In this document: positions 11,421-24,255 of the stretch, in pieces
Numbering within the stretch: the first letter of the stretch is position 1
Layout of the letters: every line of letters begins with the position of its first letter
Source: Diogma glabrata
Lineage: Eukaryota > Arthropoda > Insecta > Diptera > Cylindrotomidae
NCBI GenBank assembly: GCA_963693315.1
Contig: OY856187.1
Span: 110,647,746 to 110,711,745, forward strand
Length of the DNA: 64,000 bases
Reading direction: 5' to 3'
The notes under the pieces: model-generated
Told to the model about the DNA's origin: nothing
Seen by the model: the letters and a program-made list of their open reading frames with translations, nothing else
The model's database searches: none
Program-made: the position numbers and the translations under genes

Positions 11421-14400
11421 AAAATCAAACGAAATTGGCACATCAAGTTCCTTATTTTGATTTGGTTACAGTAAGTGACTACATTCTCTACTGAGTATAA
11501 CTTGTAGTTTGGATACCTCCTGAGGTATTGGAGTCACTTGATCTCGACCGCTGGCACTGAGGTTTCCGATTGGGCCATGCATGTGTGGTTAATAACGGTT
11601 GAAAAGACTTAAAGTTTAGTCCAGATCATATGTCGTTTTGTGCTGCTCATCAATTGAGTACAGACACACAGGGTTTGATTGACTATTTGCTATAATGCTT
11701 TACTACTACGAAAGTGTTGGGTACCACAGCCATTCGTTCCACTTCATACTACCTAGGGTACGCTCGTATCCGTTGTGAATACTTTGTGGGAGGTGCCAAT
11801 CCAGAACTCCTTAATTTGAATGAATTTTTTTATGCTTCTAGAATCTAGAATAAATAGATAAGCAAAAACAAAACAAATTTCTAACACCTTTTTTGATATA
11901 GATGGAACAAACTTTTTGACATGCCCTCGTAAATTTGATTCACTCATTTATTTTTGTTTGAACATTAAAAAAGTTTTACTTAAATTTATCCCCAATTTCA
12001 TACCAACAAAAGAGCTTAATTCAAAAAAATATATCTCTAATTAAATTACTATTCAAACAATGTTCTTCCATCTCAAGTTATAATTAAATAAAACAAACAA
12101 ACACAATAACTCAACCAGCACAATGTATATCAATTTTGATTCTGGGAAATAAAGACACAAAAATAACTTCAGGAAAAAATAAAATCAAAATTAAAATTAC
12201 TTTGAATTCAGACAATCTAACTAAGCATATTATAAAAATTTGTTTTAAAAAAATCAAATTTACTTAAAGATTTGCACAATGTACGATGTGAGATTACACT
12301 TTTAAATGAAATTTTCTTTAATTAAAATTAAGCTTTTTAGTGTACAGTATGAGACTGAGGTTATATATAGTACTTCTTTTATTTGGAGATATAAATAAAT
12401 AATAATATATATTTTCTAGCATAATAAAACGTTTCATAAAGTTTAACCCCAAAAATGTATCGTTTAATTTTAATAACCTTTAAGCCATCCGTATACACGA
12501 ATATCGTCAACGTTGCCGATCTAATTTTTATTTATGATTATTGTATATGTTTACTGGCAATATATCAACCAACATAATAACATAAATGTAAATAATGTTA
12601 ATTTTTCCCGGTTCCAATCACGAAATTGCACCGGAACGAACAACAACTATAAAATGGAAATCAAATAAAACAACAACAATTATTAAAAAATTCCATAGAA
12701 GTCAGGTGCACTATGGATAAATATAAAAAACATTTTGTTGTTTGTCGTATCTGATAGCTTTTTTAGTAAATTTTCTCGTAATTTTTGTATATTTTCAACA
12801 AACTTAGTTTTTCTTTTGTCATCTGCTCTTTGTCGTTTGTATTTGTTCCTGTGCTACTCTTATTTATTTCTCGATTTTTACTATAGGTTTAATAAAATTG
12901 ATCTAGTGTTGTAATTTTCTATACATTGTACTGTACTATTTTCCTACAAAAATACTGTGTACATTCTCTTTACTTGTTTATTTTGTGTTCGACCAACACA
13001 AATCAAAAGTTTTTATTCAATTTGTCTACTTTTACTTCATACGTAAATTACAAATATTTCATTGTAATATCTTTTTTAGTAGTAATTATTTTTATTATGA
13101 TTATTGTTATTTCACTTCTACAAACTACAAACAATGCGACAATTCAATAAAACAAACACATGATGACATTTACCATAACACTGGGTTGTTATTCATAACA
13201 GAAAGGTAAGTCTAAATCAAACAACCCTAAGTGTGGAAGTTTTGCACCCTATTCCGTATCACTCCCAATGAGTCTATGTCGCCCAACAACAACAAAAACT
13301 TGAAATTATTATTTTATTTCCTTTTTTCATGTTGGCGGAAGGAAAAGAAAATTTTATTTTATTTTTTTTTTGATAAATTATCCATGAGCAACTATTTTTT
13401 ATTGCCATAGCAACTAACAAAAAAACCAGCTACTATTATTTACTATTTTTACAGTTTATATAGAAGTGTGTTCGTACATCTGCTTATGCCATTTTTTATG
13501 TAAAATATGGCAATGTTTTTTACGTTTTATTGTAAAAAAAATAAATTATGTTTTTGTTAGTAGAAAAAAATGTTTAATTTATCATTTTGGGTTTTATAAT
13601 TTTTTTTCTTTTGTAAAATTTGAAAATTAAATGATTTAAATCACTCAAAATGAGAATTTGCGAAAATTTTGTCTCATAAATCACTGGAAGCACCGAATAT
13701 ATCCAAATTTAAATTACATTTATATTCTTAGATTACCTTACAAAAAAAAATTTAAATATTTTCCCATCAAAAAGGTAATTCTTTCAGTTTAATACCAATA
13801 AATGTCAAAAAAAATCTTTAAATATTTCTTACACTTTTGAATAAGTTTTTCGTTTACATTTTCGTCTTCTAATCCATTTCAAAACAAAAAAATTTACATT
13901 GATATTAAAATAAGACGAGATACTCCAACACAGAAAAAGACACAAACGCAGATACATTGAATAATTTACGAAATCAAAATCATCCATCAATCAATCTTAA
14001 AACAGAATAATGTACAAAAACAACAAAATTACCAAATCGACTTTATATTACGAGAAAGTGATATAAGATTTAAAATTATTTGAAATTTATTTGGTTACAT
14101 TCAGTAAAAAAAGTAGATGAAAAATAAAGTGAATCGATTTTAAGTTAAATGATCAATCAGGATATATGACAATTATTTATAAATTTAACCATCGGGAAAT
14201 TGAAGAGGAGATTAATTTTTAGGGGATGCGATGGAATTAAGACACACAAACACCTTTCCTGTGAAAAAAGACATATTAAAACTATTTCGACAAAAGTTAT
14301 AGCCAAAAGATTACCAAAACTATTTTAAAACGACCGTCGACACTTATAAACATCTCTACTTTTCCTCCTTATAATTTTTTTCTTTATTATTATTTTTATA

Positions 14401-14869
14401 CACAAAAGACATAAATTGTAAGGACATTGTTCTTAAAGAAGATTTTCAACTTAACACATATATATTTAAATATTCGGTCCAAAGTTGACCCAAATATTTA
14501 AAGTTTTTTGGGTTTTTATCAAAACATGCAAGCATGTATGTTGTACGAGTTTAAGCTTTTATTCCAATTCATGTGAATGTCAGACACATAATTTAATACT
14601 AAAAAGTCGAATAAATTTATTTTCGTTGGTTTGAGTTTTTTTTCTATATGTATGACAAAAATTCTATGATAGTTGAGTTCATGATTATTTACGGAAAATG
14701 ATTTTGTGGTGCAGAAGAGTACCAAGTTGTTTTTTGATTCGATGTTTTTTTTAAATTTGGATTTTAATACTCTATGCAAGTTTGCTGGTTAGTTAATCAT
14801 TCCGCAATTTGCTTTTACAAGACGAATGTTATCAGATAAACCTTGACCTTAATACAAGATATAATGAAC
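11421..14869. other. AT-rich non-coding stretch
   Basis: No supported gene. A slightly less AT-rich patch at 11400-11770 has no recognisable product. The small open frames near 12926-13209 are low-complexity, hydrophobic and unsupported. Confidence 0.5.
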
Positions 14870-15110
14870 ACTGATCATGTTAGTGATGTCACTAACAGGC
14901 AGCAATAGGGGGATTGTGTGCCAAGCGAGGTTTTATTCCGGCGAGCTTCAGCCGTGTGTGTTCGAAAAGAAATCTCCGCCAGTTCAGTACAAATATAGAA
15001 CTGCACAAAACGAAACTGTGTAAACGGATTTAAATAAGCAAAACCAAAAGCAGGAGCTCTGACGACCCCAAAGGACGAAGAAAACAATACCATCACACAC
15101 ATCAATGGGA
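14870..15110 (+). repeat. Dispersed repeat, copy 1 (inverse of 27935-28190)
   Basis: This matches the reverse complement of 27935-28190 over about 240 bp. Shared landmarks include GCTTCAGCC-TGTGTGT, a CAGTACAA block, a G-GTAAACGGATT block and CTCTGAC-ACCC. Its tail (GAAGAAACAATACCATCA-like) also occurs near 24715-24740. One plus frame shows conserved residues between copies (ASA-CVR, SSVQ, CVNG), so it may derive from coding sequence. No family assigned. Confidence 0.65.
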
Positions 15111-15777
15111 TTAGTAATTTGAAACAATTTTATGCACCATCACTATTTAAAATTTTGTTAAGTCCTTACATATAATTTTTGACCGATAGTTTAAACACTA
15201 CTGTGTATATTCTCTATTTTCAGTTTGTTCTCTTTTTATTCCTAATTCTATCTAGCAGTTTAAATAATTCAAACGTAAATTCACAATAATTCTATATAGC
15301 AGGTAACATACTATTTGTTTGGTTTTTTAATTCTATTCACAGTTTTCAATTCTCATTAACAGCTAAAATAATTTTATATATTGGACAAATTTGAATACTG
15401 TTATCTTTTAATGCATTTTGACTTCCAGTTTATATGCGTTGTTCAGTAAAATCACCAACTTTAATTCAAAATTAATTTTTTTATCCTTTCACAAAAACTC
15501 TTTTTGTTCAAGAGTTTACTTCAATAAGACAATAAAAAACAGATTTAATTATTTTACAAAACAAATTTGATTTACGACTGCCATTGACGAAAACAAACAG
15601 CATATATAACCGAGTTCAACGAAACAAACAAATATAAATTGGTTTTTTTCGAATAATCTTATTTATTTCATTAAATTAATTTTTTTTCTATAAATAATAT
15701 TCCTTCTATAAACAGAAATCATTCAATTCCCCAATTCCCCATATCATTTCAATATAAAATTCTAGTCAAGAGATATT
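15111..15777. other. AT-rich spacer
   Basis: I see nothing beyond AT-rich sequence. It ends at the ATT that flanks the transposon beginning at 15778. Confidence 0.6.
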
Positions 15778-16378
15778 GGGCTATTATTTTGAAAACGTAC
15801 ATTTTTTTGTTGATTTTTAAATTTTTGATTTTTAAAAAATCTGAAATTTTAATATATTGTTGGCATTGACGAAAGGAAAAAAGTGATTTCTGCTTTTATT
15901 TTTTGAGTACTCTTAATCGGAGTTATGCGCGGTTGAATTTTGAGGCTTTTTCACGTAGTTTTGGTAATGGTGGCAATGTTTTGTGAATAGGTGCCACAAA
16001 TTTTATCCCACTTACGTATATTTTTGCAAGTAAAAAGGAAAATAATTGAACAATTGAAATAAGTAAGTTTAAAATTAATAACTTTTCTCTTTTCCGCTAG
16101 ACGCGTAAAACCTTGGTTTACTTCAAAGCTCATATCTCAAAAAGTACCTTTTTTTTGTTTTTCACAAATTTTAAATTAAACATATGCAGCTATGAAATTG
16201 AGAAATAAAAAGTCAGCAATTCAATATGGATTTTTTCTTACGATTTTTTAAAGTTTGGTATATGAAAAATTCACATGTGTTTTTTTATTAAGTTAATAAT
16301 CCTGTACTAAATGTGGATCTAATAAATTAAACATTTCATATTTTAACACCTGCAATAAATTTGAACCATTTTCTGTGC
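15778..16378 (+). repeat. Left terminal inverted repeat
   Basis: Pairs with 19104-19696. The two arms differ mainly by short indels in homopolymers and a few substitutions (for example TAGACGCG here against an extra CGCC on the right). The inner boundary is at CCATTTTCTGTG. Confidence 0.9.
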
Positions 16379-16756
16379 GGTTAAATGGCTAAAAACTTAT
16401 TAAAAATTAATTTAAGTTAAGTGGTAAAATAGAGGAATTTAAATTATTAAAAGGGTGTGTAAAATGTTTATTCATTTTAAAAAATGTCTATTCAGCCCCT
16501 TTTTACTAATTAAAATCTCATTAGAGACTCATAATTTTAACATTTAAAATTTCTAATGACGCCCACAAACGGTTTTTGACCAAATTATACTTGCATCCAA
16601 TCAAAATATATTAAATTGTACCTACCTAATTTTTCCTGATTCTACCTATGTCAAAACTATTTCAAGGGTATATATATATTGATTGGATTGCCTCATAATC
16701 AATTATATTCCAAAATATTTAGAAGACATAACGTTTAGAAAAGATAATAATAGAAA

Positions 16757-18922
16757 TGCCTTTCAAATTGTGATGTAACTTGTACGGTCTCAAAAATTAT
16801 CAGCGGACATCAAAAAATGTGAAACTGGTCACACTAGCTGTTATTCAAAAAGCTGCGACCCTAAATTTTACTTTGCGTGATGACCAGTTTATATGTGAAA
16901 CATGTAGCACTTAAATCTATAAAAATAAGGTAAATTTAATTATTTTATTAAAATGAATAAAAATTCATATGCAACTGATATTTTCTATACAGCAGCTTTC
17001 ATGTTCGGAAACTATTGATAGTGAAATTATTTCTATAAATCAGGATGTTGAAAATGTTCCAACGAACGAAAATATTCAAATACCTCCAGCATCTTTAGAT
17101 CCATCACCAGTTTCGGTTGATACTATATCTCCACCAGTTCCTGAACTACTTAATGACATTTTAGAAGATATTAACAATGTTCTTGGAAGGTTAGCCGAAT
17201 CTCCTATCAAACAAAATCATATTACAACAGGAAGTTATAAAAAAATTGCAAGTGTCACATCAGCAATAAGTCAAAGATTTCAAGTAGATTCAGTTAAAGT
17301 GTTATCACCAAACGAGGAATGTGAATATACATCATGGCTTATGAACCTTAAAAAAGAGTTTAAAGATGCCAGCTGTAAATCAAAACAAGTGTTTTTGTTG
17401 ACAACTCTACCACGTAAATTTTGGTCAAATCAACGTATCCAGGATGAATTTAATGCATCAAGACGACTAGTAGAATTCGCCATGGATCTGTTGGAAACAG
17501 TAGGTCCTTACAGTTGGCCTCAAAGCAAACCAGTGCACAGTTTGTCACAAAATATAGTAAAACACATTCAAACAAACTTCTTATCAGAGGAAATTAGTAG
17601 AACAATGCCTGGCCTTAAAGGTGTTGTTACTATTACAGAAGGATCAACAAAAATTAGGAAATCAAAGCGGTTGGTGTTATGGACCCTCACCGACATCTAC
17701 GAAATGTTCTTGGAAGAAAACAAAGATGTCAAAATCAGCTTCTCAAAGTTCACTACGTTGCGACAGAAGGAATGTATTTTAGCCGGACCTACCGGAACAC
17801 ACAATGTCTGTATTTGCATGATACATGAAAATGTACGTTTAATGTGTAAGCCGATCTTAAATTTAGTAAAAAATGAAAAAGATCTGCTTAAGAAACTGAG
17901 TTGTTCTAATAATACAGTGGATTGTGCAACAAATATATGCAATGATTGTAAAAATATCGTGGAAGCTTACACAGAATTAATTTTGGAATATCTTGAATTT
18001 TACGAAGAAATACATTATGAGAAATGGTTAATGCAAGATAGATATTCGTTAGAACACATGGAAAAAAATAAGGAAGAATTTGTAGAAGATTTAGTACATA
18101 CATCGGTGAACAAATTAAAAATTCATGATTTCATCGCAAGGCAGCAATCAAAGTTTCTTAAGGATACGAAACAAAACTTACGTCACGGCGAATACATATT
18201 TACTATGGATTTTTCAGAAAACTACTCAATGATAACGCAGAATGAGATACAAGCTGCACATTTCAATAAAGTTCAAGCCACAATCCACCCAATCGTAGTT
18301 TACTACAAATCATGTAATGATAAACTAGAGGTCTTATCTTTTGTCATTATATCTGATCATTTAATGCATAACACAGTTGAAGTTCATAAATACCAGGAAA
18401 GGTGTATTGAATTCATGGAAAAACAGCAAGAAATATATCCAAGTATCAAAAAAAATTTATATTTTACTGATGGTTCAGCAGCTCAATATAAAAATAAGAA
18501 GAATTTCATAAATCTCTGCAAACATATTGATGATTTTAAATACCTGCAGAACGGCATTTCCTTGCAACTGCCCACGGAAAGGGTCCATCCGATGGGATTG
18601 GAGGAACACTTAAAAGAGAAGCCCAGAGAGCTTCGCTTAGAGGAGAAAAAATATCAACAGCAAGGGAATTGTTTGAATGGGCGGAAATTTGGTCGAAAAA
18701 AAAAACCACGTTATGAAGTTTTCATATGTGTCTTCAGAAGATATCGAGCTACAGGAACAATTTCTTTCGGTGCGGTTTTCGGACATTAAAACCATAAGTG
18801 GAACTCAAGGATTCCACTGTTTTTTACTGGATAACACTACACCCGATAAAATAATTGCCAAAATATTTTCTTTTTCTGATGATCATAAATATTTCAATTT
18901 AAAGGCAAAAAAAAATATATAA
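16757..18922 (+). pseudogene. DDE-type transposase, split by predicted intron and frameshifts
   Basis: The main frame runs from 16969 to 18789, but its first eight codons look intronic. A GTAAAT donor at 16930 and a TTTTCTATACAG acceptor ending at 16992 would join upstream codons (ICETCST, one TAA, then IYKNK) in phase to QLSCSETI. The body has CICMIHENVRLMC near residue 280, MDFSENYSM (first likely catalytic Asp), YFTDGSAAQYKNK (second), then a GGTLKRE region with the likely Glu. That last region is in another frame because about one base is missing near 18550. A run of ten A at 18696-18705 shifts frame again into the final ~75 codons, ending before 18922. Domain logic is that of an RNase H-fold transposase acting on the flanking inverted repeats in the nucleus. 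With one stop and two frameshifts it is probably inactive, unless the breaks are sequencing errors in homopolymers. Superfamily unassigned. Confidence 0.8.
16930..16992 (+). other. Predicted 63-bp intron in the transposase gene
   Basis: GTAAATTT donor, AT-rich interior, pyrimidine-containing TTTTCTATACAG acceptor. Removing it joins two coding-like segments in phase. The size is typical of short arthropod introns. Inferred from sequence only. Confidence 0.6.
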
Positions 18923-19103
18923 ATTAATTTTTTAATGTATTTATTTATAATATTGATTAAATTATAATGTTTATAGAAAAAATATTTTTTTAATGTTTTT
19001 TTCTAATGTTAGTGTTGGTAATGTTGAAATTATAACAAAATCTTCGATCATTGGGATCTCCAATTCTTATTCTGAATAAAAACCTGTTTCTCAATCAGAA
19101 ATA

Positions 19104-19696
19104 CACAGAAAATGGTTCAAATTTATTGCAGGTGTTAAAATATGAAATGTTTAATTTATTAGATCCACATTTAGTACAGGATTATTAACTTAATAAAAAA
19201 ACACATGTGAATTTTTCATATACCAAACTTTAAAAAATCGTAAGAAAAAATCCATATTGAATTGCTGACTTTTTATTTCTCAATTTCATAGCTGCATATG
19301 TTTAATTTAAAATTTGTGAAAAACAAAAAAAAGATACTTTTTGAGATATGAGCTTTGAAGTAAACCAAGGTTTTACGCGCCGCCTAGCGGAAAAGACAAA
19401 AGTTATTAGTTTTAAACTTACTTATTTCAATTATTCAATTATTTTCCTTTTTACTTGCAAAAATATACGTAAGTCGGATGAAATTTGTGGCACCTATTCA
19501 TAAAACATTGCCACCATTACCAAAACTACGTGAAAAAGCCTCAAAATTCAACCGCACATAACTCCGATTCAGAGTACACAAAAAATAAAAGCAGAAATCT
19601 TTTTTTCCTTTCGTCAATACCAACAAAATATCAAAATTTCAGATTTGTTAAAAATAGTTGTTTTTTTTTCGATGTACGTTTTCAAAATAATAGCCC
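19104..19696 (-). repeat. Right terminal inverted repeat
   Basis: Reverse complement of 15778-16378, ending AATAGCCC before the flanking ATT. The outer ~25 bp match the left end exactly. Confidence 0.9.
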
Positions 19697-19728
19697 ATTA
19701 TTCCCCTCTACAACTACATACCACAAAA

Positions 19729-19760
<32 letters not shown>

Positions 19761-20934
19761 AAAAAAAAAATAAAATAAATAAATGAATTTGAGCAGCCGT
19801 ATATGTAGTTATCTGCATATAATATTATGATAAAAGCATCATATAACTAAATTTTTTTGATTTATGTAGATAGAAACATATATTACTACTTGTGTGACGC
19901 AACAAAGCTATTAAATGAGAAATCGTTAAGAATTTGTTGATTGACCTATAGCACATGTAACGACTGACTATTTCGAATATTTCTCTTAAAGTAAGAATAT
20001 TCATACATAAAGAAATTCGCTAATAATTTACCAATTTATTTCAATTCCGGTCATTAAGATGAAACAGATTTAAAAGTATTCATATATAGCAATAATAATT
20101 TAACATTTTGTTAGTTGATTGCACTCAATACTTATTACTAATAGTTGTTTGTGTCTGCATAGAGCTTTTTGCTATGTAGGTTTATTCATAGTATTACATG
20201 TAGATGTAATACAGCTGCTCAAATTTTTTTGGTTTTAGAAAAGTTGTTTGATCAGATGATATATGGGGAGAGAGTGTTTGATGTGTTGTGTTTGTAATGT
20301 GTTCGTAATTTATTATTTTTATACATAATTTATTAATGAGGAATTTTTGATTTGTTGCTAATGAAAATAAAAAACTTATTTATTTTATTTAGAATTAATA
20401 TATAATAATACAATTTGATTAATTTTTTTTTTCAATTATTATTTTTTTTAATTAATTATCTTTTAATATATGTTATTTCTATCTCGCACACGTTTCAATT
20501 CGTACACGTTTTTCTTTTATTAAAACCGTCAAAAAATATAAACATAAACAAAAAACATAATATAAAATCCGACCGGCATTCATGATCCCATGAAGCCCGA
20601 ATACACATGCAGAATTTTATTTTCATTTTTTTACTTGTATCAATAATAAGGTTACAAACTGGGTCATGCAAGTATTATGAACATTCTTTCATTTCATTCT
20701 TCATGAGCTTTCGTCATAATGCATTACGACAGTTCAATATTTATTTTTTGATTTTCATGTTATGGTTTCAATTTTTTGTTGTATGATAATTTAAAGATTA
20801 CATGATGGATATATTGTATTGATCGTAAGAGTGAACAAGATATATAAAAAAGAAACAAAAGATAGAAAATTGTAGCTATAAATAATCGATCGAGCATTAA
20901 GTAAAGTTTTATCAAACGTCATGACGTTATGACA
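19697..20934. other. AT-rich spacer with A-rich simple repeats
   Basis: A (AAAT)n and poly-A tract lies at about 19722-19785. The remainder is AT-rich with no supported gene. Confidence 0.55.
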
Positions 20935-21345
20935 ACTGGACACTGACTTCCTCCGATTGTAGAATTCGGTCAACATTCGAGAGGAAGGTCATACGAACAA
21001 TTTATGGTCCATGTAAAGTTGCTGAAAATCAGTATAGAAGCCGAGTGAATCATGAAATCAGACAGCTTCTTGGAGGCTGCGATGTAATCGGATTCCCTAA
21101 ATCCAACCGGATTAGATGGTTTGGTCATGTAGAAAGGGCTCCATTAGATAGAATGATAAAAAAGCGTCCCAACAACAACCAGCTGGTGATCGTTGAAGAG
21201 GAAGACCTAAACAACGCGGGCGTGATGACATCATCCAAGACCTTCATGATATAGGATGTCTAAACTGGGGTCATGGAACGAGATGATTGGGAACTGATTG
21301 CAAAGACGGCAAAATCCCTCCATGGGATGTCAACGCCAGAGAGAA
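20935..21345 (+). pseudogene. LINE reverse-transcriptase C-terminal relic
   Basis: Translation gives TFERKVIRTIYGPCK, then NHEIRQLLGG and RIRWFGHVERAPLDRM. After a frameshift near 21190 it gives RGRPKQRGRDDIIQDL and NWGHGTR with a stop. This order (ERK-LR-IYGP, RLRWLGHV-R, GRP--RW-D-I--DL) is the hallmark C-terminal tail of RTE/BovB- or Jockey-type LINE polymerases. Only about 130 codons remain. The upstream RT core, endonuclease and a clear 3' tail are missing. It abuts a Gypsy integrase relic on the other strand. Confidence 0.8.
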
Positions 21346-21361
21346 AAAGAGATCACTTACA

Positions 21362-21760
21362 ATCAATATTACCGTTTTTTCGTGCTTGGAACGGTCCCAA
21401 AATTTATATATCTTTCTGCCATGGACGTTCAGTTACTAACTGAGGTTGCATCGTAAGACACAAAATCCGGTTCGAAGCCTTTTTCTGTTTGTAGATATTG
21501 CAAGACACATCATAATTTTAAACTTGTGACGCCATACCAGCCCAAGACGTCGAATGTACCTGCAATATCTTCTTTACACCTTCATGGACAGCAGTACTGT
21601 CGTCATGATGTCTCTGAATCATTTCTTAAGACAAAGGTTTTAGTAACCAGAGATGCCTCACAAGCAACTCATTTGGAATTGCATCATTTTGGTTCTACAT
21701 GTTTCTTATACATCCAAATGTCATGTCATGTCATCCAAATGTTTCACCAAAGGAAAATCT
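21362..21760 (-). pseudogene. Gypsy-type LTR retrotransposon integrase relic
   Basis: Reading the minus strand from ~21700 to 21365 gives NDAIPNELLV, then H-DDSTAVHEGVKK (HH of the integrase zinc finger, AGHLGVKKT-like), WAGMASQV, SCNIYKQK (the CC pair, second Cys lost to Tyr), and the start of the core: TERPWQKIYINFG (normally RPWQ-I-IDFLGP). Stops and frame changes interrupt it. The order zinc finger, WPGM, SC--C, then RPW---DF is diagnostic of Metaviridae (Gypsy) integrases. Only this fragment of the old insertion is visible. No LTRs, protease, RT or envelope-like gene was found near it. It is non-functional. Confidence 0.75.
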
Positions 21761-21849
21761 TTAGGTGACATTTGGATTTTAGCTATCATCTCCATTCTGT
21801 TCATAGCTTTCATCGTCAAGCTTTACATCCTTTGCGTGATGTTTTAGTG

Positions 21850-23925
21850 CCTTGATACCAAAAAAAACTATTATAAGTCATCGGTTTAACAAAAACTATG
21901 CTATGATATATTATTTCTTAACAGCCTAGTCCTGTTTAATTTTTCTCACAATGCAATCTTTATATCCATTTAGTTTTAAATTGTATATTGCTTTCCTCTT
22001 TAAAGATTAAACTACAAAATTTCTCATTTTCAATATTCTGTTTTCCATTTTCCTCAACACAAAAAATGAAATATGAACTCCAGATTCACAATTTTATTAT
22101 CCAAAAAACGAAAAAAAAACTAAATACTAAAACTAAAACTGACTGTTAGAAAAAAAATCTTTTGTCTTTGGGTTAACCTGACAATTTACATTGTAATAAA
22201 AATTTATTACTATCTCCAGCTACTACTATACACAACTATTATAATACTGCTGTTAGTGCAGCTCATAAATTCGTAATAAATTTTCTTCGCTTCAAAAAAA
22301 TAGAAAAAATTGAAAAGAATAATAGTTTTTCTCATAACTTTTCTTTTAAATTATGAAAATCTTATTCAATTTGTTTTGTTTGAATAAATCGGATGGAGGT
22401 AGAAAGGGAGTAAACGTCGATTGTTGAAATGAATTTTTTTGCTGTTAATAAGTCTTAGTATCATAGAGATGGTGTAAAAGGTTAAATAGTTATATTTTTT
22501 GTACCACATAAGCTACATCAGCGTTTTCCTTCGTTTTTTTTTGGTTCGAACATAAAACTGTAATAAGAACTCTTTGATTACAATCAACTTATCTCATAAA
22601 TTACAAATAAACCATAGAAGCAAAAAATATTAGATGAGACGAGGTTCACGGATTCCACTTAAAATCCAATTTTCAGGATTAAATCTTTGTCACGTTTATC
22701 TTATTCTGTTGTTTTCGTTTCACATAAATTCTCATAAATTTGTGGTGGTATGTTGTTTGGAAAACTTACTTTTGTTTTCTGATTATATTTATTTATTTAT
22801 TTCGTTTTTTTTTTCTTTAATTTTCATCTCATCAAAGTACAGGGAAACTTATGAGCTTGTGGTGGATGTTGTTAAGATTAGAAATGAATAAAAATACGTC
22901 AGACGTCGTATATATTTTATGGTGTAGTTACTAGTGATAAAATGTTCAAATGTGTAATTTTTTCTGTGAAAACATAAAACAATCAAAATTTTTTTTTCGT
23001 CTTTTGCATCAGAAAAGATATTTTAAAAAACAAAATATGAAAATGAAAAACTGAAATAACTCAAACTGTTGGTGTCATGTCTGTCTTTGTTTTTAGTTAA
23101 TATTTTCTAGGAGTTACAGTGAAGAATAAATGTGTAATTTATTTTAGAATTACAAAGTCAGGACACGAATTAGATAATTTTAAAACTGTGGTTTTTTGTT
23201 GCTGTTAAAATTATTTACAAAATAAACGATTTTGGTGACAAATTGTCAAACAGAATTATGTTGGGCGTGATTTGTGTAAAGGAAAACACAAAATGTAAAT
23301 TCAAAGGAATAATTTTATGAAATTTGAAAGGCATACAAATTTCTTCGTTAAAATTAAATTTAGAAAAATTTTGTTTGTCAAACGAGACTATGAGCGCATA
23401 GAGTTATATTCGGAGTAAATTTTAATAGTAGGTGGTTACAGCGTTTGTTTGGCAAAACAACGAAATAAGAAAAAGTGGGAAGACGAAATACGAGAAGACG
23501 AAAATGTTATTTTCTTCTAGAAGACTTTTTGCGTTGTTTTCAAAACACTTATTTTGTTTATTTAAAGGATTGGCGTGAACGAGGTTATTATGGTAAAATA
23601 TCTATTAACAACTTTAGGTTTCCAGAGAAACTGATTAAAAGAAACTTCTCTACAAAATCTGTAAACATTAAATTTGAAACGATTTCAATAGAAAGCTTTA
23701 CATATAATGCAAAAAGAGAAGTAATTTTGAAAATAGTAAGTTCTGTAGAAAAATCAAATCGAAAAGTCAGAATGATATAATTGGTTGAATCACGTGATTG
23801 TTATGATGTAATGAAATAGATAGGAAATTTAGGATATAAATTTCATCTCATTATAGTTATGTTTCTTTATGCCCGTTTGTTAAATATCGTCAAACTAGTG
23901 TCTATTATGTTTAGTCATCGATTTG
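21850..23925. other. AT-rich non-coding stretch
   Basis: Nothing I can support. A 101-codon open frame at 23475-23780 is basic and Asn/Ile-rich, with no recognisable motif and no neighbouring signals. It is not annotated as a gene. Confidence 0.5.
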
Positions 23926-23926
23926 A

Positions 23927-24255
23927 AATACCCGACTAGCATTTTGTTCTTGTCTGGAGCACTATTTTGATTCGGTCAGGATCAGAGTGTAATAAGATAT
24001 TTAATAGGATAGGATATTTGAGTAATGATTATGCATGATTTCACTTAAAAGTCACGTCTTATTTGTCCTGAGCCGGATCAGATTGCGCAGATCTATATCA
24101 TCTAGTAGTAAATGCCGGATCATTGCTTGATTAGCATTATATATGATTTTCCAATTATGGTAGTGTAATGAACATTAGTACGTTCTTGATAATGAAATCA
24201 TAATCAGGAACATCCGAGGAGTCACGTGCCATGAGATAATTCCAACTAATCTCAG
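23927..24255 (+). repeat. Dispersed repeat with CCCGACTAG start, then a CCTGAT/ATCAGG hairpin
   Basis: It begins ATACCCGACTAGCATTTTG, like the element end at 30855. At 24180-24255 lies TTCTTGATAATGAAATCATAATCAGGAA followed by CGAGGAGTCACG and CAGTCTGTGAGTT. The latter also occurs at 59905-60005. The repeat is cut at 24255 by a LINE fragment and resumes near 24602 (CTCCTCAGCTCATCACAAA), as the uninterrupted copy at 60007 shows. Confidence 0.55.

Larger units (their letters stand above)
15778..19696 (+). mobile_element. DNA transposon with ~600-bp terminal inverted repeats
   Basis: The element starts GGGCTATTATTTTGAAAACG and ends with the reverse complement. The inverted repeats span 15778-16378 and 19104-19696 and are closely similar throughout, with a few indels in A/T runs. 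ATT flanks both ends (15775-15777 and 19697-19699), a possible 3-bp target duplication. Between the repeats lies one transposase gene on the plus strand. The 3.9-kb size, single gene and two inverted ends are those of an autonomous cut-and-paste element. The 3-bp duplication fits few superfamilies, and I do not assign one. Confidence 0.88.

Noticed and set aside
23475..23780. 101-codon open frame as a possible small gene
   Set aside because: No motif, homology hint, splice or promoter context. Its composition is that of translated AT-rich DNA.
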